NCBI GenBank assembly: GCA_040752895.1
Contig: JBFMHN010000004.1
Span: 1 to 64,000, forward strand
Direction: 5' to 3'
Source: Pseudomonadota bacterium
GTDB lineage: Bacteria > Pseudomonadota > Alphaproteobacteria > GCA-2746255
DNA: 64,000 bases
The position numbers and the translations under genes are program-made. The notes below the pieces were generated by a model. That model did not search any database and was not told where the DNA came from. It saw only the letters and a program-made list of their open reading frames with translations. Position 1 is the first letter of the stretch; each line of letters opens with the position of its first letter. Positions 41,846 to 51,348 of the stretch are shown here, piece by piece.

Positions 41846-42955
41846 ATGGCTGCTCCCCTCAAGGTTCACCTGATCGCAGGGGCGAGACCGAATTTCATGA
41901 AGGTCGCGCCGCTGTGGCACGCGCTCGCGCGCACGACCTGGTGCGCGCCCGCGCTGGTACACACCGGGCAGCACTACGATGACGCGCTCTCCGGCCGCTT
42001 GCTGGAGGAACTTGGGCTTCCGCACCCGCACCACGCGCTTGGCGTGGGCAGCGGAAGCCATGCGGAGCAGACGGCCAAAGTCATGATCGGCTACGAACGC
42101 GTGCTTGAGGAGGCGCCGGCTGATTTGGCGGTGGTGGTCGGGGATGTCAATTCGACGCTGGCGGCGGCGTTGGTGGCGGTCAAACGTGGCGTAGCGGTCG
42201 CGCACCTGGAGGCCGGGTTGCGCAGCGGCGACCGCGCCATGCCCGAGGAGATCAACCGCATCGTAACCGATTCGGTGGCGGATATTCTGTGGACGCCGTC
42301 GCCGGACGGCGATGAAAATCTCGTCCGCGAAGGGGTGTCAAAGACGCGCATTACCCGCGTCGGCAACATCATGATCGATGCCTTCGAGTTGATGCGCCCG
42401 CGCATCGCCGCCGATGAAACGGTGCGCCATTTGCGCCTTGCCGAGGGGCGATACGGCGTTGTCACGCTGCACCGGCCCTCGAATGTCGATGACGTGGCGC
42501 AGTTGACTGCCATCGTCGATGCGTTGTGCCGGATAGCGCAAGAATTGCCTCTCGTATTTCCGGCGCACCCCCGCACCCGCGCGCAACTCGCTCAGGCGAA
42601 ACTCGACGATCGGTTGGTGGGCGGCGGGGTAACGCTCATCGACCCGCTCGGCTATGTCGGTTTCATGCGGCTTGTGACAGGGAGCCGCATTGTGGTGACG
42701 GATTCCGGCGGTGTGCAGGAAGAGACATCGTATTTGGGCATACCCTGCCTCACTCTGCGCGCCACCACAGAACGCCCGATCACGGTAACGCATGGCACGA
42801 ATCGGTTGGTAGCCGCCGATACCTTGCTTGCGGCGATGGCGTCCGCCGCACCACGCCGCCGGCCTTCCGCGATTCCGCTCTGGGATGGCGCAACCGCTTC
42901 GCGCGTGGTCGCCGACATCGCGCATCGCTTTGCCGTCGGGCGTCATGCCGCCTGA
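41846..42955 (+). CDS. wecB: Non-hydrolysing UDP-N-acetylglucosamine 2-epimerase
   Basis: A 369-residue GT-B fold epimerase that interconverts UDP-GlcNAc and UDP-ManNAc, or a 3-substituted uronic acid version (WbpI-type). Motifs: AGARPNFMKVAPL, HTGQHYDD, VVGDVNSTLAAAL, HLEAGLRSGDRAMPEEINR, VTLHRPSNVDD and TDSGGVQEETSYLG. The start is the ATG at 41846; the frame is open back to a GTG inside the ops-like site, but that start would lack a family N terminus. First structural gene of the glycan operon; overlaps the next start by 11 bases. Confidence 0.92.
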   Translation: MAAPLKVHLIAGARPNFMKVAPLWHALARTTWCAPALVHTGQHYDDALSGRLLEELGLPHPHHALGVGSGSHAEQTAKVMIGYERVLEEAPADLAVVVGDVNSTLAAALVAVKRGVAVAHLEAGLRSGDRAMPEEINRIVTDSVADILWTPSPDGDENLVREGVSKTRITRVGNIMIDAFELMRPRIAADETVRHLRLAEGRYGVVTLHRPSNVDDVAQLTAIVDALCRIAQELPLVFPAHPRTRAQLAQAKLDDRLVGGGVTLIDPLGYVGFMRLVTGSRIVVTDSGGVQEETSYLGIPCLTLRATTERPITVTHGTNRLVAADTLLAAMASAAPRRRPSAIPLWDGATASRVVADIAHRFAVGRHAA

Positions 42956-44249
42956 CAGCGCTGTCTTGGACCTTGTCTCCGCGCGGGCCGATTACGCCGT
43001 GGCGATTGTGGTGCAGGGTGTCCCGCACCCCAGCGAAGGGGCGAGCGCCGTCCTGTTTTTCCAGTATGCCAAGGCGATTGCCGATGCGGGCTACCGTGTC
43101 ATGACCATAGTTCTTGCGCCGCAAGGCGCCGAAACCACACGTCAGCTATCGCGCTATGAAGACGCAATAAACCATGCCTCGCACGTGGTCCGCCAAATCC
43201 CGATTCGGGGCGCGGTGGTTCGCCCCAGCCGTTTCGGCTTGCAGGTCGATGGGGCGGCGATTGCCGGTGTCGGCCGGGTATGGGACGACGTTGCGCCGGA
43301 CGCCATCGTTGCCTTCGATGTCGGCCCGGCGCGGTGTGCGGCCGGCGTCTCTGGCGGCAAGCGGATCGCCTGGCTCGGCGATCTCGGGTTCGAGTCGAAC
43401 TGGTACCACTATCTCTATGGCTTCAAGGAGGACTGGATGTTGCTGCGGCGTCTGCCCTACGCCCTGGCGCAGACGGCGGCGTGGAAGCGGTTTTATCGCA
43501 CGGCGCTTTCCGGGTTCGATCGCCTTATCGTGGCCTCCAAGTCGTCGGAGCGTCCGCTTGGGCGCTTAGGCCTTGCCGCGCATTTCGCACCCTATCCCTG
43601 GCCGGAAGCCAAGGGCCGTATCGCCGGTCCGCGCCGTGGCCCCAAAGAGAAGCCCCGGTTCTTGTTCTATGGGCATCTCTCCGGGCTTGGCTCCCGCTCG
43701 GCGCTGCATTTCCTTTGCGACCGCCTCTATCCGGAACTTGTGGCGGCGTGGGGCGAGGACGGGTTCGAGATCGTCATCGGCGGGCGGGAGCCGCCGCCGG
43801 CGTTTTTTGCGGCCAAGATCGATCGCCTTCCAGCGCTTTCTTGCGTCGGTTTTATCGAGGATTTGGATGCGATGATGACCACGGTTCACGCGGTGATCGC
43901 GCCGCTTGATGTGCCGGTCGGCAACCGCAGCCGCCTGTTGACCGCCATGGCGAAGGGCGCATTGATCGTCGCGCATGAAAATGCGGCGCTTGGCAATCCG
44001 ATGCTGGTCGCAGGGCAGACGGCGCTGCTGGCGCGCGATGCGGCCGGGTTTGCGCGGCACATGCGTTTGGCGGCGCAGGATCCGGACGCTTGTGCGGCCA
44101 TTATTGATCGGGCAGAAAAGGCGTATCTTGAACACTATGCGCCGGCGGCGGCGGCGCGCGCTCTTGTGCAAGCCATTGACGAAGAGTTGAAGATCGCCCT
44201 CACCCCCAAGACGGCGACCGCCAAAACGGTCCAGGGAAAAACGGAATGA
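42945..44249 (+). CDS. Glycosyltransferase, GT4-like
   Basis: A 434-residue GT-B glycosyltransferase: VVQGVPHPSEGASAVLFFQYAKAI at the N terminus, a donor domain with FLFYGHLSG at about 240, and the GT4-type C-terminal region (DVPVGNRSRLLTAMAKGALIVAHENAALGNP). The donor and acceptor are unknown. It begins inside the last codons of the 2-epimerase gene and its stop overlaps the next start, so it belongs to the operon. Confidence 0.82.
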   Translation: MPPDSAVLDLVSARADYAVAIVVQGVPHPSEGASAVLFFQYAKAIADAGYRVMTIVLAPQGAETTRQLSRYEDAINHASHVVRQIPIRGAVVRPSRFGLQVDGAAIAGVGRVWDDVAPDAIVAFDVGPARCAAGVSGGKRIAWLGDLGFESNWYHYLYGFKEDWMLLRRLPYALAQTAAWKRFYRTALSGFDRLIVASKSSERPLGRLGLAAHFAPYPWPEAKGRIAGPRRGPKEKPRFLFYGHLSGLGSRSALHFLCDRLYPELVAAWGEDGFEIVIGGREPPPAFFAAKIDRLPALSCVGFIEDLDAMMTTVHAVIAPLDVPVGNRSRLLTAMAKGALIVAHENAALGNPMLVAGQTALLARDAAGFARHMRLAAQDPDACAAIIDRAEKAYLEHYAPAAAARALVQAIDEELKIALTPKTATAKTVQGKTE

Positions 44250-45505
44250 CGACACATCACGACTTGCCGTTGGGCAAAATTGACCATTGCCAGGTCTGCG
44301 GGGGCCGCAATCTGCACGATGTGCTGGATCTCGGGCATCATCCGCCGTGCGACAGTTTGCTCTGGCCGCGTCAATTGGACGAGGCCGAGAAAACCTATCC
44401 GTTGCGATTCCAGGTCTGTCGGGATTGCTCGCTCGGGCAAATCGACTATGTCGTATCGCCCGAGGTGCTATTCTTCCCGGACTACCCGTACCGGAGCGGC
44501 ATTACCGCGACACTCGTTGAAAAGCTCAGCAAGACCGCCGTATCGACTCTTGCGCGCTTTCCGCTGCCCGAAGGCAGCCTGGCCATGGATATTGGCTCCA
44601 ACGACGGCACGGTGTTGATGGCGTTCAAGGAGCGCGGCATGCGCGTGCTTGGGGTGGAGGCAACCAACATCGCCAAGATCGCCAATGAAAGCGGCATCGA
44701 AACCCTGCAGGCGTTCTTCGACGAAAGGCTCGCCGACCGGATCGTTGCGAGTCATGGCCAGGCTGGCTTCATAACCGCGACCAACGTGTTCGCGCACGTC
44801 GCGGGACTGGGGGGCATCCTGCGTGGGGTCTCCAAGCTGTTGCAGGATGGCGGGGTGTTTGTGACCGAGTCCCACTATCTGCTCGATCTTCTCGCGACCA
44901 CGCAGTACGACTCGATCTATCACGAGCACCTTCGCTACTACACGCTGAAGTCGCTCATTCGGCTTTTCGATCAGTACGATTTCACCGTCACGGATGTCGA
45001 GCGTATCGACAACTATGGCGGATCGGTCCGGGTGTTCGCCTGCAAGGGAAAGGGCCTTCCGGTTTCGCGCGCGGTCACGGATTTGTTGGCCGAAGAAGAA
45101 GGGGCGGGGCTCTATGGGACCGAAGTGTATGACCGTTTCGCCGAACAAACCCGCAAGGCGCGGCGCGATCTCCTGGCCCTTGTCATCGGCGCGAAGGCGG
45201 CGGGCAAGTCGGTTGTCGGGATCGGCTGCCCCGGCCGTTGCAGCACGCTTCTCAACTACACCGGCCTTGATCCGGACCTGATGCCCTACATCGCGGAGCA
45301 GCCCACGTCGCTAAAGCTTGGCCTGTTTCTGCCCGGCAAGCACATCCCCATCGTTGATGAGAAACGCATGTTCAAGGAGCAGCCGGACTACGCGATCATG
45401 TTGTCCTGGCACTATGCCGAGCCGATTATCCGCAAGCTCCGCGAAAAGGGGCTGAAGTCGACGATCGTCGTGCCGCTTCCCGATGTGCGCGTGTTTGAGG
45501 GCTGA
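44246..45505 (+). CDS. Sugar C-methyltransferase, class I SAM-dependent
   Basis: A 419-residue protein with three parts: an N-terminal zinc-binding segment (CQVCGG at 15-20 and CRDCSLGQIDY at about 58-68), a central SAM-binding Rossmann domain (LAMDIGSNDGTVLMAF), and a C-terminal domain (around GIGCPGRCSTLLNYTGL). This layout is that of NDP-hexose C-methyltransferases such as TylC3 and EvaC. The sugar methylated is unknown. ATGA overlap with the upstream glycosyltransferase. Confidence 0.88.
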   Translation: MTTHHDLPLGKIDHCQVCGGRNLHDVLDLGHHPPCDSLLWPRQLDEAEKTYPLRFQVCRDCSLGQIDYVVSPEVLFFPDYPYRSGITATLVEKLSKTAVSTLARFPLPEGSLAMDIGSNDGTVLMAFKERGMRVLGVEATNIAKIANESGIETLQAFFDERLADRIVASHGQAGFITATNVFAHVAGLGGILRGVSKLLQDGGVFVTESHYLLDLLATTQYDSIYHEHLRYYTLKSLIRLFDQYDFTVTDVERIDNYGGSVRVFACKGKGLPVSRAVTDLLAEEEGAGLYGTEVYDRFAEQTRKARRDLLALVIGAKAAGKSVVGIGCPGRCSTLLNYTGLDPDLMPYIAEQPTSLKLGLFLPGKHIPIVDEKRMFKEQPDYAIMLSWHYAEPIIRKLREKGLKSTIVVPLPDVRVFEG

Positions 45506-45506
45506 A

Positions 45507-46628
45507 GTGGGCCATCTCGACGGCACCGCCAAAGGCCAGTTGCGGATCGGTGTCATTGGCATGGGTTTTGGGGCGGGCGTTCACCTTCCGGCGCTCGGCA
45601 CGCTCGCCAACGTCGTGGTTTCGGGAGTGGCCGACGCCGGCTCGGGGCGGGCCCGGATCGCGGCCGCGAAGTACGCGCCTCGGGCGCGTGTGTTCGATAA
45701 CGGGCACGCCCTTGCGGAATGGCCGGGAATCGACGCCGTCAGTATCGCGGTGCCGCCCCGCCAGCAAGCCGCGATCGTGCGGACCGCGATCGATGCGGGC
45801 AAACATATACTTTGCGAGAAACCCTTCGGCGCCGGCCTTGATGAGATCACAGGGCTTGCCGCGGACGCCATGGGCAAGGGGCTGGTGACGGCGATCGGTT
45901 ACGAATTTCGCTATGACACGGCCATCGCCGCGCTTTGCAAAGCGGTGCGGGAGGGACGCATCGGGCCAGTCCGGCGGATTGCCGTGACCTGGCTGACGGG
46001 GGGTGGGCTCGACCCGAATCGCCCGTGGTCGTGGCGGCACGACGCGGGGGCATGTGGCGGCGTTCTCCTCGATTGGTGCAGCCACGTGATCGACTACGCC
46101 TTTTTGATCGCCGGCGCCGACGTGACGGAAATCTCGGCGCGGACGTCGATCACGGTACTTAAGCGGCCGGACGGCCGCGGCGGCGTGGCGGATGTCACGG
46201 CACCCGATAGCTGCGAGATCGCGTGCCTGTTTGCTAACGGCGTCGTCGGACGGTACACGGTGTCCAATGTGCAGGCGGCCGGCATCGGCCATAAAATCGA
46301 GGTCTATGGCGACAGCGGGCGGATCGTTTTTCACCATGCCCCGCCGTTCACCTCGCGCAGCAAGACGCTGACGCTATACGATTCGAACGATGAGGGGCTC
46401 GTGGTGCCGATTGCGGAAACCGGCGCCGCCGACGGCGAGGATGGCAACGGGGACGACCGCGTTGCCGCGTTTCGCGAACTGGCGCAGGATTTTTCCGCGG
46501 TCGCGCAAGGCAGCACCACCGCCGGCCGGTTCCCCGATTTTGCAGCCGGCGAGAGGGTTTGGCGGGTGCTGGAAGCGGCGCGAAACTCGGCCGCTCAAGG
46601 TTCGGCCATGCGAGTTCAAGCGGCGTGA
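45507..46628 (+). CDS. Gfo/Idh/MocA family sugar dehydrogenase (first copy)
   Basis: A 373-residue NAD(P)-dependent oxidoreductase: nucleotide-binding RIGVIGMGFGAGVHLPAL, then AVSIAVPPRQQAAIV and the catalytic lysine in HILCEKPFGA. Such enzymes oxidise nucleotide sugars, for example at C3 in WbpB/WlbA. Start: the GTG at 45507 follows GAGGGCTGA; an ATG at 45483 is also possible. Overlaps the cytidylyltransferase as GTGA. A second copy follows two genes later. Confidence 0.86.
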   Translation: MGHLDGTAKGQLRIGVIGMGFGAGVHLPALGTLANVVVSGVADAGSGRARIAAAKYAPRARVFDNGHALAEWPGIDAVSIAVPPRQQAAIVRTAIDAGKHILCEKPFGAGLDEITGLAADAMGKGLVTAIGYEFRYDTAIAALCKAVREGRIGPVRRIAVTWLTGGGLDPNRPWSWRHDAGACGGVLLDWCSHVIDYAFLIAGADVTEISARTSITVLKRPDGRGGVADVTAPDSCEIACLFANGVVGRYTVSNVQAAGIGHKIEVYGDSGRIVFHHAPPFTSRSKTLTLYDSNDEGLVVPIAETGAADGEDGNGDDRVAAFRELAQDFSAVAQGSTTAGRFPDFAAGERVWRVLEAARNSAAQGSAMRVQAA

Positions 46629-47362
46629 CCGTCGTTCAACCCGGCAAACCGACTGGAAAGCGCGCCCGGATTTTCGCGATAGTTCAAGCGCGCATGTCCT
46701 CAAGCAGGCTTCCCGGGAAAGTGCTGAAGTTGGTTTGCGGAAGACCCATGCTTTCCTATCTGCTGGACCGATTGAAACAATGCGGGGAACTGGACGGCGT
46801 GATTCTCGCAACGTCCGACCAGGCGGCCGATGATCCGATCGCGGACTTTGCGGAGAAGGCTGGTATCGGCTGCTACCGAGGGAGCCTTGAAGACGTGGCC
46901 GGTCGTCTAGTGGCGGCCGCAGACATGGTTGCGGCCGAAGCTCTTGTCCGCGTCAGCGGCGACAGCCCGCTTTTGGATAGCGCATTGGTCGATAGGCTTG
47001 TGGCGATGTTTCGGAAAAAGGATTCAGTCGATCTCGTGACAAATGTGCAGAAACGAACTTTTCCGAAGGGGCAATCGGTCGAAGTCCTGGCGTTGGAAAG
47101 TTTGCGACGGGTTCATCGATCGGAGTTGAGCCGTAGTGAGCGAGAGCACGTCACATCTCACTTCTACCGGCATCCCGATCGGTTCCGCATCGTCAACGTG
47201 GAACACGAAGCGCCGCTCGGGTCGCTTCAGCTTTCCATCGACACGGCAAGTGACCTCGACCGCTTCGAGGCCTTGCTGGGTGTTCTCGGAGAGCCTGTGC
47301 AGGAGCATGGGTTGGGCGCCGTGGTGGCCGCGGCGCTTCGGTTGGAGGCCGTGCGGGTTTGA
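46625..47362 (+). CDS. SpsF-type cytidylyltransferase
   Basis: A 245-residue nucleotidyltransferase of the SpsF/acylneuraminate cytidylyltransferase family. The nucleotide-binding motif is IVQARMSSSRLPGKVL, followed by LVRVSGDSPLLDS. It would activate a sugar acid or polyol as a CMP derivative. Start is a GTG overlapping the previous stop. A NeuB-type synthase gene lies downstream in the same operon, a natural partner for a CMP-nonulosonate synthetase. Confidence 0.83.
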   Translation: MTVVQPGKPTGKRARIFAIVQARMSSSRLPGKVLKLVCGRPMLSYLLDRLKQCGELDGVILATSDQAADDPIADFAEKAGIGCYRGSLEDVAGRLVAAADMVAAEALVRVSGDSPLLDSALVDRLVAMFRKKDSVDLVTNVQKRTFPKGQSVEVLALESLRRVHRSELSRSEREHVTSHFYRHPDRFRIVNVEHEAPLGSLQLSIDTASDLDRFEALLGVLGEPVQEHGLGAVVAAALRLEAVRV

Positions 47363-48366
47363 CGGTGACAAAAGTCAAGGCGGGAATCATCGGGCTTGGC
47401 GTCGGCGAAAAGCATATCGACGGGTATCGTGCGAGCGACGCGGCCGAGGTGATCGCCCTTTGTGACAGCGACCCCGCGAAGCGCGATATGGCAAAGAAAA
47501 AATATCCGGATTGCCGTGTGTATGACAACGCAGAAGCCCTCATAGATGACCCCGATGTCACCGTGGTTTCCGTTGCCAGTTACGATCACCAACACGCCGC
47601 CCAGGTGGTGCGGGCCTTGGACTGTGGGAAGCACGTATTCTCGGAAAAGCCACTGTGCACCAGCGAAGAGGACTATGTTTCCATCCGCCGGGCGCTGGTG
47701 CGCAACCCGGGTCGAAGGCTCTCGACCAATACGGTTCTGCGAATGAGCGAGCGTTTTCGTGACGTCCATGCGCGTATTCGCGCAGGCGACCTTGGTCAAC
47801 TGTACTGCGTCGAGGCGGACTACAATTATGGCCGGCTGCACAAGGTCCTGGATGGTTGGCGGGGCGATATTGCGGACTACTCCGTCATGCTTGGCGGCGG
47901 CGTTCACATGGTGGATCTGCTGCTGTGGCTGACGGGAAGTGGCATCGTCGAAGTTAGTGCGGTCGGCAACAAGATATGCAGCGCCGGCGCGAAATTCACG
48001 ACCCCCGACATGGTGGTTGCGTGGCTAAAGTTTGGTAACGGCGCGATCGGAAAAGTCGGCGTCAATTTCGGCTGCGTGCAGCCCCATTTCCACCGTGTTT
48101 TACTCTATGGCACAAAGGCGACGTTCGAGAATGCGCTCCCGTCGGCGTTACTCTACCGCTCGCGTGATGCGAGTATGCCGCCGGAGAAGATCGAGTCCGC
48201 TTACCCGGGGGTCGACAAGGGCGATTTGCTGCCAAGCTTTGTCGATGCCATTCTCGGCCGTGGCCTGGCCCTGGTGGAAGAAGCCGATGTTTTTGCAGCA
48301 ATGTCAGCCTGTCTAGCGATCGAAAGATCCCTGCGGACCGGCAAACCGGAACACGTGCGTAACTGA
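47359..48366 (+). CDS. Gfo/Idh/MocA family sugar dehydrogenase (second copy)
   Basis: A 335-residue oxidoreductase with VKAGIIGLGVGEKHIDGY and the catalytic lysine in HVFSEKPLCTSEED. It differs clearly from the first copy in sequence. The TTG at 47359 has GGAGG ten bases before it and overlaps the cytidylyltransferase stop; a GTG two codons later is possible. Together with the DegT aminotransferase that follows, it fits a ketosugar-forming step that is then transaminated. Confidence 0.86.
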   Translation: MTVTKVKAGIIGLGVGEKHIDGYRASDAAEVIALCDSDPAKRDMAKKKYPDCRVYDNAEALIDDPDVTVVSVASYDHQHAAQVVRALDCGKHVFSEKPLCTSEEDYVSIRRALVRNPGRRLSTNTVLRMSERFRDVHARIRAGDLGQLYCVEADYNYGRLHKVLDGWRGDIADYSVMLGGGVHMVDLLLWLTGSGIVEVSAVGNKICSAGAKFTTPDMVVAWLKFGNGAIGKVGVNFGCVQPHFHRVLLYGTKATFENALPSALLYRSRDASMPPEKIESAYPGVDKGDLLPSFVDAILGRGLALVEEADVFAAMSACLAIERSLRTGKPEHVRN

Positions 48367-48369
48367 AAA

Positions 48370-49533
48370 ATGTCCGACGGCTCTACGCGCAACCTACCAT
48401 TCGGCAAGCCGATCATCGGCGAAGAAGAGCGCAACGCGGTCATGGACGTGTTGCGGGGGCCGCAATTGGTTCATGGCCCGCGGGCCGAACGGTTCGAGGC
48501 GGATTTTGCGGCGTTTGTCGGGGGCGGCCGGGCGTTGAGCGTGGCCTCCTGCACGGCCGGCCTGCATTTGGCGTATGTCTATCTGGGCATCGGGCGGGGA
48601 GACGAGGTGATCGTGCCGGCCCAGACCCATGTCGCCACCGCTCACGCCGTTGAATATACGGGCGCCAAGCCGGTCTTTGTCGATGTCGTGGCGGAAACCG
48701 GCAATATTGACATCGACCAAATCGAGGCGGCTATCGGCCCCGGCACCAGGGCGATCTGCGTCGTTCACTATCTTGGCCTGCCGGTCGATATGGATCGGGT
48801 CAACGCATTGGCGAGAAAGCACGATTTGTTTGTCGTCGAGGATTGCGCGCTATCCATCGGCGGCCGCTATAAGGGTGTGCACACCGGGTTGCTCGGCGAC
48901 GTTGGCGCCTTCTCTTTTTATCCGGTTAAACACATTACGACAGCCGAGGGCGGCATCTTCCTCAGCCGGCGCCCTGAAATAACCGAGCAGGTTCAGAAGA
49001 TTAAGTCGTTCGGATACGACAAGCCGCTGGGGGAGCGGGTGGTGCCCGGCCTCTACGACGTGAATAGGCTTGGCTACAATTACCGCATGAACGAAATGGA
49101 GGCCGCCCTCGGCATCGAGCAGTTGAAACGGGTTCCCGGTTTCCTGCGCAAACGCCGGGAAAACGACGCGGTTTTGCGCCATGAACTGGCCGACATCCGC
49201 GAAATTTCTTTGCTCGGAGCGGGTGGCGGGGACTACGAACACGCCAACTACTGCATGGGTGTGGTGCTGAGCGAGGCAATCTCGAGCCGGCGTTTCGACA
49301 TCCTGGCGTCCTTGCGCAACGCAGGCGTAGGAACAAGCGTCTACTACCCCGGCCCTGTCCCCCATCTGACTTACTACAAGGAGAAATACGGCTGGGGCGC
49401 CGTTCCGTTCCCAAACGCCACGCGTATCAGCGACCAGTCGATCGCGCTTTCGGTCGGACCGCATCTTGACGGCGACGATATGTGTTATATCGCGGCCGCT
49501 CTTAAATCCGCCATCAAGGGAGCCCTTTCGTGA
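48370..49533 (+). CDS. DegT/DnrJ/EryC1/StrS-type sugar aminotransferase
   Basis: A 387-residue PLP-dependent aminotransferase that makes amino sugars from keto sugars. The PLP lysine is in FYPVKHITTAEGG, and the PLP-phosphate region is VASCTAGLHLAY. It follows a Gfo/Idh dehydrogenase by three bases and overlaps the NAD-dependent epimerase gene, so the dehydrogenase-transaminase pair is plausible as WbpB-WbpE (C3 amination). Confidence 0.9.
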   Translation: MSDGSTRNLPFGKPIIGEEERNAVMDVLRGPQLVHGPRAERFEADFAAFVGGGRALSVASCTAGLHLAYVYLGIGRGDEVIVPAQTHVATAHAVEYTGAKPVFVDVVAETGNIDIDQIEAAIGPGTRAICVVHYLGLPVDMDRVNALARKHDLFVVEDCALSIGGRYKGVHTGLLGDVGAFSFYPVKHITTAEGGIFLSRRPEITEQVQKIKSFGYDKPLGERVVPGLYDVNRLGYNYRMNEMEAALGIEQLKRVPGFLRKRRENDAVLRHELADIREISLLGAGGGDYEHANYCMGVVLSEAISSRRFDILASLRNAGVGTSVYYPGPVPHLTYYKEKYGWGAVPFPNATRISDQSIALSVGPHLDGDDMCYIAAALKSAIKGALS

Positions 49534-50564
49534 ATATTGAACTTCAAGGCAAGCGGATTGCGCTTATTGGGGGCGCTGGATTCATCGGCCACAATCTGGC
49601 GCTCAAACTGAAGGAGATGGGGGCGATCCCCCATATCATCGACAGCCTACAGGTCAATAATCTTGGGGCGTTCACCAGCGATTTCGAGACTAACGAAAAC
49701 GCCCGGTTGTATGTGGAATACATCAACGAGCGCCTGGATCTGCTGCGTAAAGCCGAGATCCCGCTACACATCGTCGATGCGCGTGATTACCACCTTCTCT
49801 CGCCGCATCTTGCGTCAACCAAGCCCGACGTCGTCATTCATTTGGCGGCAGTCGCGCATGCGAATAGGGCTAATAAGGACCCCTACCACACGTTTGATCA
49901 CAGCATGCGCACGTTGGAGAATGCCCTGGACAGTGTTCGCGGCTACATGCCCCAGTTCATTTATTTTTCCTCGTCCATGGTCTATGGGCATTTCGAAGGG
50001 GAGGCGGTGACCGAGGACCGGGTATGCCAGCCCCTCGGCATCTATGGTGCGCTCAAACACTCGGGCGAGACGCTGGTCAAGGCATACAACCAGGTGTTTG
50101 GACTGCCCTATACGATTATTCGTCCGTCGGCGCTCTATGGCGAGCGGTGCGTGAGTCGCCGCGTCGGGCAGGCTTTTATCGAGGGCGCCATCCGAGGCCG
50201 GAACTTGACCGTCAACGGCGACGGCTCGGACGAATTGGATTTCACATATATTCAGGACCTTGTTCGCGGCGTCGTTCTTTGCATTACGCGGGAGGAGGCG
50301 AAGAATCAGACATTCAACATCACGTATGGTTCCGCCCGTTCCCTGAAGCAGATGGCGGCAATTGTCATGAAGCATTTTCCCGGCATCGAATTGGAATTCA
50401 AGCCGCGCGACCAATTAATGCCCGAGCGAGGTACGCTAAGCATCGAGAAAGCCCGGAAACTCTTGGGTTACCGGCCGGCGTATTCGCTGGAAGACGGGTT
50501 TGTCGGCTATATCGAATGGTGCAAGGCGCTGGCGGCTCGTCGTCCCGATCTCTTTGGTGGCTAA
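49530..50564 (+). CDS. NAD-dependent epimerase/dehydratase (extended SDR)
   Basis: A 344-residue extended SDR. The NAD-binding GGAGFIGHNLALKL is near the N terminus and the catalytic YxxxK is YGALK in QPLGIYGALKHSGETL, with SSSMVYG as the serine/threonine part. The C-terminal region fits sugar 4-epimerases and 4,6-dehydratases; I cannot tell which. Start is a GTG overlapping the previous stop. Confidence 0.87.
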   Translation: MNIELQGKRIALIGGAGFIGHNLALKLKEMGAIPHIIDSLQVNNLGAFTSDFETNENARLYVEYINERLDLLRKAEIPLHIVDARDYHLLSPHLASTKPDVVIHLAAVAHANRANKDPYHTFDHSMRTLENALDSVRGYMPQFIYFSSSMVYGHFEGEAVTEDRVCQPLGIYGALKHSGETLVKAYNQVFGLPYTIIRPSALYGERCVSRRVGQAFIEGAIRGRNLTVNGDGSDELDFTYIQDLVRGVVLCITREEAKNQTFNITYGSARSLKQMAAIVMKHFPGIELEFKPRDQLMPERGTLSIEKARKLLGYRPAYSLEDGFVGYIEWCKALAARRPDLFGG

Positions 50565-50601
50565 TGCAGAGCCGCATCCAGGAAACGCATCTTATTTGCC
50601 G

Positions 50602-51348
50602 ATGAAGTTTAGCAGCACGGCCGATATCTGGCTGAGCGGTATTCTCGGGCGCCCGTGTTTCAACGTGCGGCATGTGTCCGGCGATTTGAGTGCGGATCAA
50701 CTCGTCGCCGGCTATGCGAAGCCCGGCATCTTCGCAGCCGCCAAGGTGCCGGCGATCGAGACGGCCGCTTCGCTGGAATTGCAGAAGGCCGGGTTCCGTC
50801 ATATCGAGATGGCGCTGACCCTTGACTGGCTTCACCCGGCGGTCGATTTCGAACTTTCGAGGGTCCGGTTCTCCGTTGCAAGCGACGTCGGCAGTGTTGC
50901 CGCCATTGCGGAGAGCGCCTTTCGTTATTCCCGGTTCCACATGGACGCGGCGATTCCAAATACCTTGGCAGACAAAGTAAAGAGAGCTTGGGCGGAAAAT
51001 TATTTCTCGGGCAAGCGCGGCGACGCCATGATCGTCGCAGAGGCCGATGGCCAGGTGGCCGGTTTCCTTCAACTGTTGCGCGGCCAGAACGGTGCGGTGG
51101 TCATTGATCTGGTGGCGGTGCACCCAAGTGCGGCCCGGCGCGGCTTGGCGCGCGAGATGATCGGCCTTGCCGCGACGCAAGGTATCGGGGACGGCGCGCC
51201 GGAGCGCCTTAGCGTCGGTACGCAGGCGTGCAACGTTGCATCGGTGGATTTGTATGAATCGATGGGGTTCCGGCTTGCCGGCGCACAGCACGTGCTGCAC
51301 TTCCATGGTCCCATGCCATCCGAATCCAGGGCGGGTCGGGCGTTATGA
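50602..51348 (+). CDS. GNAT-family N-acetyltransferase
   Basis: A 248-residue protein whose C-terminal half is a GNAT fold: VIDLVAVHPSAARRGLAREMIGLA gives the acetyl-CoA loop, followed by VGTQACNVASVDLYESMGFRLAG. The N-terminal half resembles that of WecD-type dTDP-fucosamine acetyltransferases. It would acetylate the amino sugar made by the DegT protein. The ATG at 50602 lies 37 bases after the previous stop. Confidence 0.84.
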   Translation: MKFSSTADIWLSGILGRPCFNVRHVSGDLSADQLVAGYAKPGIFAAAKVPAIETAASLELQKAGFRHIEMALTLDWLHPAVDFELSRVRFSVASDVGSVAAIAESAFRYSRFHMDAAIPNTLADKVKRAWAENYFSGKRGDAMIVAEADGQVAGFLQLLRGQNGAVVIDLVAVHPSAARRGLAREMIGLAATQGIGDGAPERLSVGTQACNVASVDLYESMGFRLAGAQHVLHFHGPMPSESRAGRAL

